Assembly (NCBI RefSeq): GCF_015674855.1
Contig: NZ_JADMLG010000003.1
Coordinates: 124,001 to 188,000 of the forward strand
Source: Nocardia bovistercoris
GTDB taxonomy: Bacteria > Actinomycetota > Actinomycetes > Mycobacteriales > Mycobacteriaceae
Length of the DNA: 64,000 nucleotides
Reading direction: 5' to 3'
Below, piece by piece: positions 43,571 to 54,859 of the stretch. The position numbers and the translations under genes were made by a program. The notes beneath the pieces were generated by a model. That model did no database searches. It saw only the letters and a list, made by a program, of their open reading frames with translations, and was not told the origin of the DNA. How positions within the stretch are numbered: position 1 is the stretch's first letter; every line of letters begins with the position of its first letter.

Positions 43571-45247
43571 GTGGGCACACATCGCAGCGGAGCCAGATCC
43601 CGAGGCGTCAGCAAAGGGCCGGTTATCGCTGTGGTGGTACTCGTCCTGCTGGCGGCGGGAGTATTCGCGTGGTTCCAGTTCTCCGACCGCGCCTCCGTGC
43701 GGGACAACGCGGCGGCCTCGAAGTGCGTCGAGGGCGATTCGACGCTGTATGTAACCGTCGACCCCGATATCGAGGCCGCGACCCGCGAGATCGCCGACCG
43801 GTACAACGCGAGCGCGCCGAGCGTGCGCGACCACTGCGCGAAGGTGACCGTCACCGCGAAAGCGTCGAACGCGATGGTCGCGGGCTTCGCTACCGGCGGA
43901 GCGTGGGACAGCACCCTCGGCCCGCAGCCCGCGCTATGGATCCCGGCCTCGTCGCGCGCCATCGAGGCCGCGCGGGTGCCTGGCCTCATCGAAGGCGAGC
44001 CCGCCTCCGTCGCCACCAGCCCCGTCGTCCTCGGCGTCGCCGAGCCACTGCGCAAGGCATTGGAAGCGGCGCAGACCAGCTGGAGCGATCTGCCCGGCCT
44101 GCAACAGGGGTCGCTGAACGAACTCGGTCTGTCCGGCTGGGGCGGGCTGCGCATGGCCGTGCCCGCCGACGACTCGACGCTGGCGGCGGCCACCGCGGTC
44201 GGGGCGACGCTCTCGGGCGCCGACCCGCTGACCGCTCAGGCCGCAGGTTCGGGCCAGGTGATCGCCGCCGTGTCGGGACTCGCCGCCGCAGCGCCGGACG
44301 TCGAGAGCGCAGGCGCCGCGCTCGACACCATCGCGACCGCACCGCAACCTGCGGGCGCGACCATACATGCGGTCGCCGCTACTGAACAGCAACTGAACGC
44401 GCACATGGGCGTGGTCGCCTACCGCCCGACAGGCTCGACCCCGATCGCCGACCACCCGGCGGCCACCATGTCCGGCCCATGGGTCGACCAGACCCAGAAC
44501 CTCATCGCGGGCGTCTTCGCCGACTACCTGCGCACGCCCGAGAGCGCCGCCGTCTTCGCGCGCGCCGGATTCGCCCCCGCCGCGCCCGCCGCCGCGCCCG
44601 GCGCGGCACGCGACGCGCTGGTGAAGATCGCGGGCACGCTCGCGCACCCGGTGCTCGGCGTGCAGTCCACGGTCCTGCTCGACGTGTCCGCGTCCATGTC
44701 GACCACCGACGGCTCGGGCACCCGGTTGTCCAACAGCCTCGGCGCCCTGCGCTCGACCATGAACGTGATGCCGCCGGAATTCGGACTCGGCGTGTGGACC
44801 TTCGGCAAGAACCTCGACGGCACGAAACCGTACAAGGTACTCGCCGCGACCGCGCCGCTCACCGACAACCAGCGCACCGCCGTGCAGACCGCGCTCGGCA
44901 CGGTGCGCGCCACCGAAACCAAGACCGACCAGGCATACCCCACCCTGGTCGCCGCCTACAAGGCCGCGGCATCGGACTACGCCGAGAGCCGCACGAATTC
45001 GATCCTGCTCGTCACCGACGGCCCCGACGACGACTCGACGGTCACCGGCGCGAAATTGCTCGCCGACATCGCCGCCGCCACCGACAAGGCCCGCCCGGTG
45101 CGCGTCGACGTGGTCGTGCTCAGCGGCGCGGGTACCCAGACCCTCCAGGACCTCGCGAAGCAGACCGGCGGCACCTACACCAAGGTCGACGGCACCGACA
45201 ACCTGGCCTTCGCGCAGGCCATGGTGCAGGCGCTCACCACGCCGTGA
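43571..45247 (+). CDS. Membrane-anchored VWA domain protein with periplasmic-binding-like region (Rv1836c-like)
   Basis: 558 residues, GTG start. A transmembrane anchor (VIAVVVLVLLAAGVFAWFQF, residues ~18-37) precedes an extracellular binding-protein-like region (STLYVTVDPDIEAATREIADRYNASAPS, ALWIPASSRAIEAAR, SPVVLGVAEPL). The von Willebrand A domain follows with a complete MIDAS: DVSASMS (Asp371), then LLVTDGPDDDS. Its place between glcB and gcvP orthologues matches M. tuberculosis Rv1836c. It probably acts in the envelope, but the partner is unknown. Confidence 0.85.
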   Translation: MGTHRSGARSRGVSKGPVIAVVVLVLLAAGVFAWFQFSDRASVRDNAAASKCVEGDSTLYVTVDPDIEAATREIADRYNASAPSVRDHCAKVTVTAKASNAMVAGFATGGAWDSTLGPQPALWIPASSRAIEAARVPGLIEGEPASVATSPVVLGVAEPLRKALEAAQTSWSDLPGLQQGSLNELGLSGWGGLRMAVPADDSTLAAATAVGATLSGADPLTAQAAGSGQVIAAVSGLAAAAPDVESAGAALDTIATAPQPAGATIHAVAATEQQLNAHMGVVAYRPTGSTPIADHPAATMSGPWVDQTQNLIAGVFADYLRTPESAAVFARAGFAPAAPAAAPGAARDALVKIAGTLAHPVLGVQSTVLLDVSASMSTTDGSGTRLSNSLGALRSTMNVMPPEFGLGVWTFGKNLDGTKPYKVLAATAPLTDNQRTAVQTALGTVRATETKTDQAYPTLVAAYKAAASDYAESRTNSILLVTDGPDDDSTVTGAKLLADIAAATDKARPVRVDVVVLSGAGTQTLQDLAKQTGGTYTKVDGTDNLAFAQAMVQALTTP

Positions 45248-45332
45248 TCCAGCGCCACGCCGCACCCCGATCACGCCGCACCCCCGATCACGCCGTGCTC
45301 GGGAACGCCCTGTGACCGATGAGAGCCGGTTG

Positions 45333-45381
45333 GTGGCCCGCTACCTGTTCGTCGGGCACATTCGCCACCTGTAGCGGCCAC
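45333..45381. terminator. Long hairpin between convergent VWA and gcvP genes
   Basis: GTGGCCCGCTAC and GTAGCGGCCAC can form an 11-bp stem with one bulged base around a 26-base loop, midway between the two convergent stop codons. It suits a bidirectional terminator. Confidence 0.55.
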
Positions 45382-45494
45382 AGCTGAGGGCACAAGGCGC
45401 CCCGACCTCGGATCCGGGCCGAGATCGGGCACATGTCGATCGGCCGCACAACAGATCGTCAGCCGGATGTAGCGCCCCGCACGAAAGTACGCAC

Positions 45495-48320
<2,826 letters not shown>

Positions 48321-48369
48321 GGCAGCTCCAAGGTCGGGCGGGTCGACCGGCGCGGTCGACGGTAGCGGC

Positions 48370-48556
48370 CCTCCCCCTCTGTCGTGGAGCCTGAGAGATT
48401 CGGGACGCGTCATCCCTTTCCCCATGGGCGGGCGGCCCGCGGCCACCGCTTTCCAGAGACGTCGAAGCCCGTACGGTCCCGGTTGCCTGAGAGATTGACG
48501 GGGAGGTGCTGCTCCTTCGGCGCCCGGACTCGTTTCGAGACCGGAACTCTCCCGCA
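48370..48556 (-). ncRNA. Tandem glycine riboswitch
   Basis: On the minus strand the leader contains two glycine aptamers in succession. The first begins GCGGGAGAG with GCCGAAGGAGCAGC and AATCTCTCAGGCA, then the second with AAAGGGATG and GAATCTCTCAGGCTCC and a closing GACAGAGG. The two AATCTCTCAGGC cores are diagnostic of the gcvT-motif riboswitch. The element ends about 50 bases before gcvP and should raise expression when glycine is abundant. Confidence 0.93.
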
Positions 48557-48779
48557 CGGCGGCGACGCACCGTCAGTTTATGCCGAACACCCAACCAACC
48601 ATGTCATCAAGCCCATGTAGCGCTCATCACTCACCGGCACACCCCACATGGCGGCACGACAAAAACCACAGACAGGCAAACAAAAACCATCACCTTCAAG
48701 CCCACCCCACCACAAGGGAGCGAGCCCGACGAGCGACGGTTCGCGGCCGACGAAGTCGCCGCCGATAAACCCAGCTAAC

Positions 48780-49337
48780 TCAACCGGTCTTGGCGTTCAT
48801 CCGCGCCTTGCGGCGGTAGGCGAGTTCGTCCTCGGGGCGCTCGGTGGCGGCGGAGGCCCGCTCGGCGGGGAAGTTGGCGATCGCGCCCGTCAGCTCACGC
48901 ATGGCGCCGCTGACCGCGATGCCGAAGACGCCTTGGCCGCCTTGCAGTAAATCGACGACCTCCTCGGGCGAGGCGCACTCGTAGACCGAGGTGCCGTCGG
49001 AGAACAGCGTGATCCCGGCGAGATCCTGGACGCCGCGACTGCGCAGATGGTCGACGGCGATCCTGATGTTCTGCAACGAGATTCCCGCGTCGAGCAGGCG
49101 TTTGACGATCTTGAGGACCAGGATGTCCTTGAACGAGTACAGCCGCTGACTTCCCGAGCCCGCCGCCCCGCGAATGGACGGCACGACCAGTCCGGTGCGC
49201 GCCCAGTAGTCGAGTTGGCGGTAGGTGATCCCGGCCACCTGACATGCGCTGGGGACGCGATAGCCCACTAGATCGTCGGGCACCGAATCATCCGGGAACA
49301 GGCCAGGCTGTACCACATCCTGCGATTGCTCTGCCAC
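48780..49337 (-). CDS. MerR-family transcriptional regulator (Rv1830-like)
   Basis: 185 residues, GTG start. A MerR winged helix near residues 25-75 (YRVPSACQVAGITYRQLDYWARTGLVVPSIRGAAGSGSQRLYSFKDILVLKIVKRLLDAGISLQNIRIAVDHL). The C-terminal part (LAGITLFSDGTSVYECASPEEVVDLLQGGQGVFGIAVSG) is the small conserved domain of this actinobacterial group and is unlike metal-binding MerR proteins. Orthologue position (beside bifunctional nuclease, FHA and GcvH genes) supports Rv1830. Some such proteins are Ser/Thr kinase substrates. Confidence 0.92.
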   Translation of the reverse strand: MAEQSQDVVQPGLFPDDSVPDDLVGYRVPSACQVAGITYRQLDYWARTGLVVPSIRGAAGSGSQRLYSFKDILVLKIVKRLLDAGISLQNIRIAVDHLRSRGVQDLAGITLFSDGTSVYECASPEEVVDLLQGGQGVFGIAVSGAMRELTGAIANFPAERASAATERPEDELAYRRKARMNAKTG

Positions 49338-49561
49338 TGACCACTCCCTTGCTTCGCCGACGCCTGTCGTTCGCGACCGTGCGCGATGACCCGGCTCCGT
49401 GACGACCGTTCACCGCGGGTGGCGTTTCCGCCGCCGTGTGCGCCCGGCCCAACTATCGAGGTTACTCCCTTGATTCTCCGGTGAGCAGCGGCATCGATCC
49501 AAACGCGACGCGCGGTAAAAGTCTCGACCTATAGTTCAGGGCGAGAAACCTGAGATAGCTG

Positions 49562-50035
49562 TCAGCTATCGGTGGCCTTGAAATCGTCGGGCGAAACGGA
49601 CTCGAGGAACTCCTTGAACTTCTCCACCTCGTCCTCGCGCTCGTCCGGCATCACCAGGCCCGCCTCGTCGAGAACGGCCTCCTCGGCGTAGATCGGGCAC
49701 CCGACGCGCAGCGCGATGGCCACCGAATCCGAGGGCCTGGCCGAGATCGTCAGTTCGTTGTCGAACACCAGATCCGCGTAGAAGGTGCCCTCCTGGAGAT
49801 CGACGATGCGGACCTCCTTCAGGGTGTGCCCGAGTTCGGCGATCAGGATCTTGATCAGATCGTGGGTCAACGGGCGGATCGGGGTCACCCCCTCCTGCTC
49901 GAGCACGATCGCCGTGGCCTCCGCCTGCCCGATCCATATCGGCAGGTACCGGTCTCCTGACACTTCGCGCAGCAAGAGCACGGGCTGATTCTGCGGCTGC
50001 TCGACTCGAATGCCGATCACGCGCATCTCACTCAT
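49562..50035 (-). CDS. Bifunctional nuclease family protein (Rv1829-like)
   Basis: 157 residues from the ATG at 50035, with GGGAGGC well placed; an earlier ATG at 50050 is less likely since orthologues begin MSEMRV/MGEVRV. BFN domain: VIGIRVEQPQNQPVLLLREVSGDRYLPIWIGQAEATAIVLEQEG, RPLTHDLIKILIAELGHTLKEVRIVDLQEGTFYADLVF, SARPSDSVAIALRVGCPIYAEEAVLDEAG. The C-terminus EREDEVEKFKEFLESVSPDDFKA is near-identical in style to M. tuberculosis Rv1829. Function not established beyond the domain name. Confidence 0.93.
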   Translation of the reverse strand: MSEMRVIGIRVEQPQNQPVLLLREVSGDRYLPIWIGQAEATAIVLEQEGVTPIRPLTHDLIKILIAELGHTLKEVRIVDLQEGTFYADLVFDNELTISARPSDSVAIALRVGCPIYAEEAVLDEAGLVMPDEREDEVEKFKEFLESVSPDDFKATDS

Positions 50036-50164
50036 CGCACTGCCTCCCATACTCGCCGGCCGCCCGGCATGACCGCTGCGGAGCTCGCCGTAACACGAGT
50101 CTAAGCGAACCGGCGGGGGTGCTGCGATCGGTGCGCGCAGCCGAAACCTGTGTGTTGTCGCCGC

Positions 50165-50270
50165 GGAATCCCGCGTGATGTTTCAGCTGAATCCCGCGTG
50201 ATGTTTCAGCGGAATCCCGCGTGATCTTTCAGCGGAATCCCGCGTGATGTATCGGTGGAATCCCGCGTGA
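50165..50270. repeat. Five copies of a 23-bp tandem repeat
   Basis: The unit GGAATCCCGCGTGATGTTTC (plus AGC) repeats with a strict 23-base period from 50165, 50188, 50211, 50234 and 50257; the last copy is cut short after 14 bases and one to three substitutions separate copies. Most copies contain GCGG-AATC-CCGC, a tiny hairpin. It lies upstream of the nuclease gene and 26 bases beyond the MerR stop, like mycobacterial interspersed repeats. Confidence 0.92.
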
Positions 50271-50295
50271 AGGTGACAGCGGACCGCGCGACGCC

Positions 50296-51129
50296 TCAGC
50301 TGCCGAGCGAACTGCGCACCGAAGCCTTGACCAGGCAGGTGTGCAGGGTGAGCGACAGCGCCGCCAACTCGCGCACCGTCTCCTCCGCCCGCGCCCGCGC
50401 GTCCGCGTCGCGGCTCTTGGCGATCGGCGCCGCGATCTGGGCGACCAGCGCCGCCTCCCGGTCCGCGGCCAGCTTGAACGCGCGCAGATGCCGCGCCTCC
50501 AGACCGAATTCGGCCATCGCCCTTGCGGTTCTGGCCAGGGTGACCGATTCCGCGTCGAAGAAGCCCGCCGCACCCGGCGTGATCAGATTCGCCCGGATCA
50601 GATCGTTGAGGAACTTCTCGTCGATCTCGGCCTGCTGGAGCAGATCCGCACGGGTGAGCCGGATTTCGTGATCGAACCGCAGTTCGTCGGGTGAGATCTC
50701 ACCGGGCACGACTCCGAGCCTACGTGGCGCTGCCGCGCCCGCAACCCGAGCGGGACGCCCCGCCGGTTCGGCGGACGCGCCGGACTCGACCGAGGGCGCA
50801 GCGTCGACACGCCTGCCGGACACCGCGCGGGCGCGCGCCTCGCGCACCCCGAGCGTCGCCGCGCCGCTGTCGATCGCCTCGAGCTGCTCCTTGATGACCT
50901 TCAGCGGGAGGTACTGGTCCCGCTGCGCGGTGAGCACGAAACGGAGCCGCTCGCAGTCGGCGACGGAGAATCTGCGGTATCCGGAGGGTGTGCGCTCCGG
51001 GCGGATCAGACCTTCGGCCTCGAGGAACCTGATCTTGGAGATGGTGACGTCCGGGAAGTCGGGGCGCAGCAGGTCGAGTACGGAGCCGATCGACATGCCT
51101 CCGCGCGCCCACTGCGCCGCGCCCGTCAC
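50296..51129 (-). CDS. MerR-family transcriptional regulator (Rv1828-like)
   Basis: 277 residues from the GTG at 51129 with GAAGGA upstream; it gives VTGAAQWARGGMSIGSVLDLLRPDF, the same distance to MSIG as the M. tuberculosis orthologue. The winged helix runs MSIGSVLDLLRPDFPDVTISKIRFLEAEGLIRPERTPSGYRRFSVADCERLRFVL (~12-65), then QYLPLKVIKEQLEAI. The linker is long and Ala/Arg-rich. The C-terminal domain has LTRADLLQQAEIDEKFLNDLIRANLITPGAAGFFD. A 14-codon frame bridges it to garA upstream. Confidence 0.92.
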   Translation of the reverse strand: MTGAAQWARGGMSIGSVLDLLRPDFPDVTISKIRFLEAEGLIRPERTPSGYRRFSVADCERLRFVLTAQRDQYLPLKVIKEQLEAIDSGAATLGVREARARAVSGRRVDAAPSVESGASAEPAGRPARVAGAAAPRRLGVVPGEISPDELRFDHEIRLTRADLLQQAEIDEKFLNDLIRANLITPGAAGFFDAESVTLARTARAMAEFGLEARHLRAFKLAADREAALVAQIAAPIAKSRDADARARAEETVRELAALSLTLHTCLVKASVRSSLGS

Positions 51130-51170
51130 AGCGCCGAATCCTTCATGATCGCCGGCGCCGCCGTTCTCAT
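51126..51170 (-). other. 14-codon mini-ORF coupling garA to the MerR gene
   Basis: An ATG at 51170 overlaps the garA stop (ATGA), encodes MRTAAPAIMKDSAL, and its TGA overlaps the MerR GTG start (GTGA). It has no independent ribosome-binding site. It may be a translational relay that passes ribosomes from garA to the regulator, or a chance arrangement. Confidence 0.4.
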
Positions 51171-51652
51171 AGGCTGCCCGCACCCGCCGTCGGCTCGCTG
51201 ACCTGGGCACGCGGTCCGGTGAGGAAGACCAGACGGAACTTCCCGATCTGCACCTCGTCGCCGTTCTGCAGCTCCGAGGAGTCCACCGGCTCGCGATTGA
51301 CGTAGGTGCCGTTCAAGCTGCCCACGTCGACCACCTGGAAGGTGTCGTCGTCCTGCCGGAACTCGGCGTGGCGACGGCTGACGGTGACGTCGTCGAGAAA
51401 GATGTCACTGTCGGGGTGGCGCCCCGCGGATGTGGTCGGCTGATCCAACAGGAATCGCGAGCCCGCGTTCGGCCCGCGCTTGACGACCAGGAGGGCCGCG
51501 CCGACAGGCAGGCCCTCGACCCCTTGGACCGGCTGTTCGCCGGTCTGCTCTACGGAGCGCGACGCGTCGACCTCGTTCAGGAAATCCGCGCGGAAGACCG
51601 ACGTCGTCTCGGCCGCGGTCTCCTGGTAACCCGGGTCTTTGTTCTCGCTCAC
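51167..51652 (-). CDS. garA: FHA-domain metabolic regulator GarA (Odhi)
   Basis: 161 residues, GTG with GGAGAG upstream. The N-terminal phospho-motif ETTSVFRADFL (Thr16/Thr17) matches the residues phosphorylated by PknG and PknB in GarA. The FHA domain is VKRGPNAGSRFLLDQPTTSAGRHPDSDIFLDDVTVSRRHAEFRQDD ... VDVGSLNGTYVNREPVDS, with the phospho-Thr-binding Arg/Ser and the SLNGT loop. GarA switches between inhibiting 2-oxoglutarate dehydrogenase/glutamate dehydrogenase and binding its own phosphorylated tail. It keeps its orthologous place next to gcvH. Confidence 0.95.
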   Translation of the reverse strand: MSENKDPGYQETAAETTSVFRADFLNEVDASRSVEQTGEQPVQGVEGLPVGAALLVVKRGPNAGSRFLLDQPTTSAGRHPDSDIFLDDVTVSRRHAEFRQDDDTFQVVDVGSLNGTYVNREPVDSSELQNGDEVQIGKFRLVFLTGPRAQVSEPTAGAGSL

Positions 51653-51817
51653 CGTTTCTCTCCTCCTCGAACCTGATTATCCATGCAGGCAGGTGATGCC
51701 TTCACCGACACGAGCTGACGTGTCGAGGCGAACACCGGCATCCACCGCCGGACGTCTGTTGGCATTGACCGTACCCTGCCGGGCCGTGCCCGTGCAGGTA
51801 GAACCGGGAAGGCTTGC

Positions 51818-52216
51818 TCAGCCCCCGATAACTCCTTGATAACCTGCGCCATCCAGCAGTTGCGCGAGTGTGGATTCGAGTCCGGCGGCGTCGCCGACCT
51901 CGAGCTCGAACAGCCAGCCGTCACCGTAGGGATCCTCGTTCAGCGTCTCCGGCGTATCGTTCAATACCTCGTTCACCGCAACGACTTTCGCGGCGAACGG
52001 GGCGTAGATGTCGGAGACGCTCTTGGTCGATTCCACCTCGGCGATGCTCTGACCGGAGTCGACCTCGATGTCGAGTTCCGGCAGTTGGACGAACACGACG
52101 TCACCGAGCTGTGACTGGGCGTAGTCGGTGATGCCGACGAGGACCTTCGTCGGGCCGATGCGCCGCACCCATTCGTGCTCCTCGGTGTAGCGCAAGTCCT
52201 CGGGGATCTGGGTCAC
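51818..52216 (-). CDS. gcvH: Glycine cleavage system H protein
   Basis: 132 residues from the GTG at 52216, which has AAAGGA at seven-base spacing and yields VTQIPEDLRYTEEHEW, as in orthologues; ATG codons upstream add only a short unconserved tail. The lipoyl attachment lysine is Lys65 in EVESTKSVSD, and GITDYAQSQLGDVVFVQLPE is typical. It shuttles the aminomethyl group between GcvP and GcvT. No gcvT is in the window. The gcvP gene is 3.5 kb away with its own riboswitch. Confidence 0.96.
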   Translation of the reverse strand: MTQIPEDLRYTEEHEWVRRIGPTKVLVGITDYAQSQLGDVVFVQLPELDIEVDSGQSIAEVESTKSVSDIYAPFAAKVVAVNEVLNDTPETLNEDPYGDGWLFELEVGDAAGLESTLAQLLDGAGYQGVIGG

Positions 52217-52291
52217 GAGGCCGTCCTTTCTCATCGACGTTGCCCGCAACTCTATGCGAGACTCCCCGGCGGGTCCGACCCGACGTCTCCG

Positions 52292-52948
52292 CTACGGGCG
52301 TCGGTGTGGCACAGTCGGTATCGCGCGCGCCACCGCGACGGCTCGCCCCAGGTAGAGCAGGCCGGTCCAGACGTAGACCGCGGTTCCCCAGACCAGGAAC
52401 GCCCCGCCGAAGGCCCGACCGAATCCGTCGAGCGGCCAATCCATCTGCCCCGCCAGCAACCACGGCAGCGCCGACATGAGCGCGAAGGTCGCGGCCTTGC
52501 CGAGGTAGATCACCTCGGGCGGGTCGAGCTCGCGGCGCCGGTAGACGCCGAGGGTCGCGGTGAGCACGAGATCTCGACCGATCAGTATCAGCGCGACCCA
52601 CCACGGAATGAGCCCGCGCACCACGAAGGCGAGCAGTGTGGTGACCAGGTAGAGCCGGTCGACGAAGGGGTCGAGCAGCGCGCCCAGGCGCGAGGACTGA
52701 TCGAGCAGCCTGGCCAGCTTGCCGTCGAGGAAGTCGGTGACGCCGCTGGCGATCAGCAGCGCGAAGGCCCACCCGTCGGCGTGCTCCACCAGCAGCAGCC
52801 ACAGGAACAGCGGAACGCCGAGCAGCCGGATCACGCTCAGCGCGTTCGGGACGGTCAGGATCCGGTCGGCGAGGACCGCGCGCAGACCGCCCGCGGCGTC
52901 CGAGTCGGATCGTCGGCTCGGGTCCGTCGTCCCGGGTTCGCTTGTCAC
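52292..52948 (-). CDS. pgsA2: CDP-alcohol phosphatidyltransferase (PgsA2-like)
   Basis: 218 residues from GTG 52948 (ATG-like alternative frame start at 52972 adds eight residues). A multi-helix membrane enzyme with the CDP-alcohol motif D-G-x2-A-R-x8-G-x3-D-x3-D: DGKLARLLDQSSRLGALLDPFVDR with acidic residues near 75, 93 and 97. The partner substrate may be glycerol phosphate or inositol phosphate. Its place beside gcvH/garA fits M. tuberculosis pgsA2 (Rv1822). It diverges from the oxidase gene downstream. Confidence 0.9.
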   Translation of the reverse strand: MTSEPGTTDPSRRSDSDAAGGLRAVLADRILTVPNALSVIRLLGVPLFLWLLLVEHADGWAFALLIASGVTDFLDGKLARLLDQSSRLGALLDPFVDRLYLVTTLLAFVVRGLIPWWVALILIGRDLVLTATLGVYRRRELDPPEVIYLGKAATFALMSALPWLLAGQMDWPLDGFGRAFGGAFLVWGTAVYVWTGLLYLGRAVAVARAIPTVPHRRP

Positions 52949-53089
52949 AGCCCCCGTGATACCGCACCGCACCCGCGCGCCGCCATCCGGGCACGCCGGA
53001 GGCCGGACGGGTTATGTCACATCGAGCCCACTGAAAGAATGAGTATGAAACCATCTCATCCGGCGGGGTACGGAACTCGAGAGGAAGTC

Positions 53090-54814
53090 ATGCCCGTATT
53101 CGACTACGACGTGCTGGTGATCGGTTCCGGATTCGGCGGGAGCGTGAGCGCGCTGCGCCTGACCGAGAAGGGCTACCGGGTCGGTGTCCTCGAGGCGGGC
53201 AGGCGCTGGCGCGCGGAGGATCTGCCGCGCACCAATTGGAATGTGCGCAAATCCATCTGGGCGCCACGCCTCGGGCTCACCGGAACCCAGCGCATCAGCC
53301 TGCTCGGCAAGTGCGCGGTGTTCTCCGGCGCGGGCGTCGGCGGCGGATCGCTGATCTACGGCAACACCCTCTACGAGCCGCTGCCCGATTTCTACGCCGA
53401 CCGGCAGTGGGCGCACATCACCGACTGGTGCGCCGAACTCGCCCCGTTCTACGACCAGGCCAAACGCATGCTCGGGGTGACGACGAACCCGCGCAGCACG
53501 CCCGCGGACCGGATCATCGCCGAGATCGCCGACGATCTCGGCGTCGGGGACACCTTCCACGCCACCGAGGTCGGCGTCTTCTTCGACGAGGCGAATCCGG
53601 GCGTCGAGGTGGACGATCCGTACTTCGGCGGCGCCGGTCCGCGCCGCAGCGGCTGCGTGCACTGCGCGCAGTGTTTCACCGGCTGCCCGCACAACGCCAA
53701 GAACACCACCCCGACCAACTACCTGTACCTGGCCGAACAGGCAGGCGCGCGGGTGCTGCCGCTCACCACCGCGGTCGCGGTGCGGCCGCTGCCCGACGGC
53801 GGGTACGCGGTCGACACGGTGCGCTCGGACCGCCCGCTGCGCCCAGGGCGCGCGAGCGTCACGGCCGAGCAGGTGGTCTTCGCGGGCGCCGCGCTCGGCA
53901 CCCAGAAACTGCTGCACGCGATGCGCGAGAAGGCGATGTTGCCGAATCTGTCCCCGCGCCTCGGCGAACTGACGAGGAGCAATTCCGAGGCCATCCTCAA
54001 TGTGGTGAGTCGCACCCGCACCGATTTCGCCGAGGGCATCGCGATCACCTCATCGATCCATCCCGAGCCGAACACCCACGTCGAGGTGTGCCACTACGGG
54101 AAGGGACAGAACGCGCTGTTCCCCATGTCGGTGCCGATCGTGGACGGCGGCGCGTTCCGCTTCCTGCGATTCCTGCTGGCGATACTGCTGCATCCCCTGG
54201 TGTTCCTGCGCAGCCTCGACGCGCGGCGGGCCTCGGAGCGGTCGGTGATCCTGCTGATCATGCAGTCGCTGGACAACTCGCTGACCTCCTATCCGAGCCG
54301 CCGCGGCCTGCTGAAGACCAGGGCGGGCACCGGCGAACCCAATCCGAGCTGGATCCCGCTGGCCCACGACATCGGCCGCCGATTCGGCGCGAAGGTCGAC
54401 GGCGACACTCACGGGCTGATCATGGACGTGTTCGACATCCCGGCGACCGCGCACTACATCGGCGGCTGTGTCATCGGCGACAGTCCGGACACCGGAGTGG
54501 TCGACCCGTATCAGCGCGTCTACGGCCATCCCGGCCTGCACGTGGCCGACGGCTCGGCGGTCACCGCCAATCTCGGCGTCAATCCGTCGCTGACCATCAC
54601 CGCGCAGTCCGAACGCGCGATGTCGTTCTGGCCCAACAAGAACGAGGCCGACCCGCGCCCGCCGCTCGGCGCCGCCTACACCCGCATCGACCCGGTGCCG
54701 CCGAGCCGACCGACCGTCCCGGACACCGCGCCCGGCGCGCTGCGGCTGCCCATCACCCCCGTCGATCCCGCCCTGCGCGCGGACCGCTCGAATCCGACAC
54801 CCGCCTCCGGATAG
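53090..54814 (+). CDS. choD: GMC oxidoreductase, ChoD-like
   Basis: 574 residues from the ATG at 53090 with GAGAGGAAG upstream; the frame is open further upstream through the opposite-strand pgsA2. FAD Rossmann motif YDVLVIGSGFGGSVSALRLTEKGYRVGVLEAGRRW (6-40), GAGVGGGSLIYGNTL, a cysteine cluster CVHCAQCFTGC (~190-200) and the C-terminal NLGVNPSLTITAQSERAMSFWPNK. It resembles M. tuberculosis ChoD (Rv3409c), annotated cholesterol oxidase though its reaction is disputed. The cysteine cluster is shared by that lineage and absent from Streptomyces cholesterol oxidases. Confidence 0.9.
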   Translation: MPVFDYDVLVIGSGFGGSVSALRLTEKGYRVGVLEAGRRWRAEDLPRTNWNVRKSIWAPRLGLTGTQRISLLGKCAVFSGAGVGGGSLIYGNTLYEPLPDFYADRQWAHITDWCAELAPFYDQAKRMLGVTTNPRSTPADRIIAEIADDLGVGDTFHATEVGVFFDEANPGVEVDDPYFGGAGPRRSGCVHCAQCFTGCPHNAKNTTPTNYLYLAEQAGARVLPLTTAVAVRPLPDGGYAVDTVRSDRPLRPGRASVTAEQVVFAGAALGTQKLLHAMREKAMLPNLSPRLGELTRSNSEAILNVVSRTRTDFAEGIAITSSIHPEPNTHVEVCHYGKGQNALFPMSVPIVDGGAFRFLRFLLAILLHPLVFLRSLDARRASERSVILLIMQSLDNSLTSYPSRRGLLKTRAGTGEPNPSWIPLAHDIGRRFGAKVDGDTHGLIMDVFDIPATAHYIGGCVIGDSPDTGVVDPYQRVYGHPGLHVADGSAVTANLGVNPSLTITAQSERAMSFWPNKNEADPRPPLGAAYTRIDPVPPSRPTVPDTAPGALRLPITPVDPALRADRSNPTPASG

Positions 54815-54859
54815 CGGGCGAGCCGCACGCGGTGCAGTCACGGCAAATAGACTCGACGC

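Noticed and set aside
48330..48557. N-terminal extension of GcvP to the ATG at 48557
   Set aside because: The extra codons translate the tandem glycine riboswitch; the conserved protein begins near SFADRHIG after the GTG at 48320.
50165..50270. CRISPR array in the 23-bp repeats
   Set aside because: Repeats are directly adjacent without spacers and no cas gene is near.
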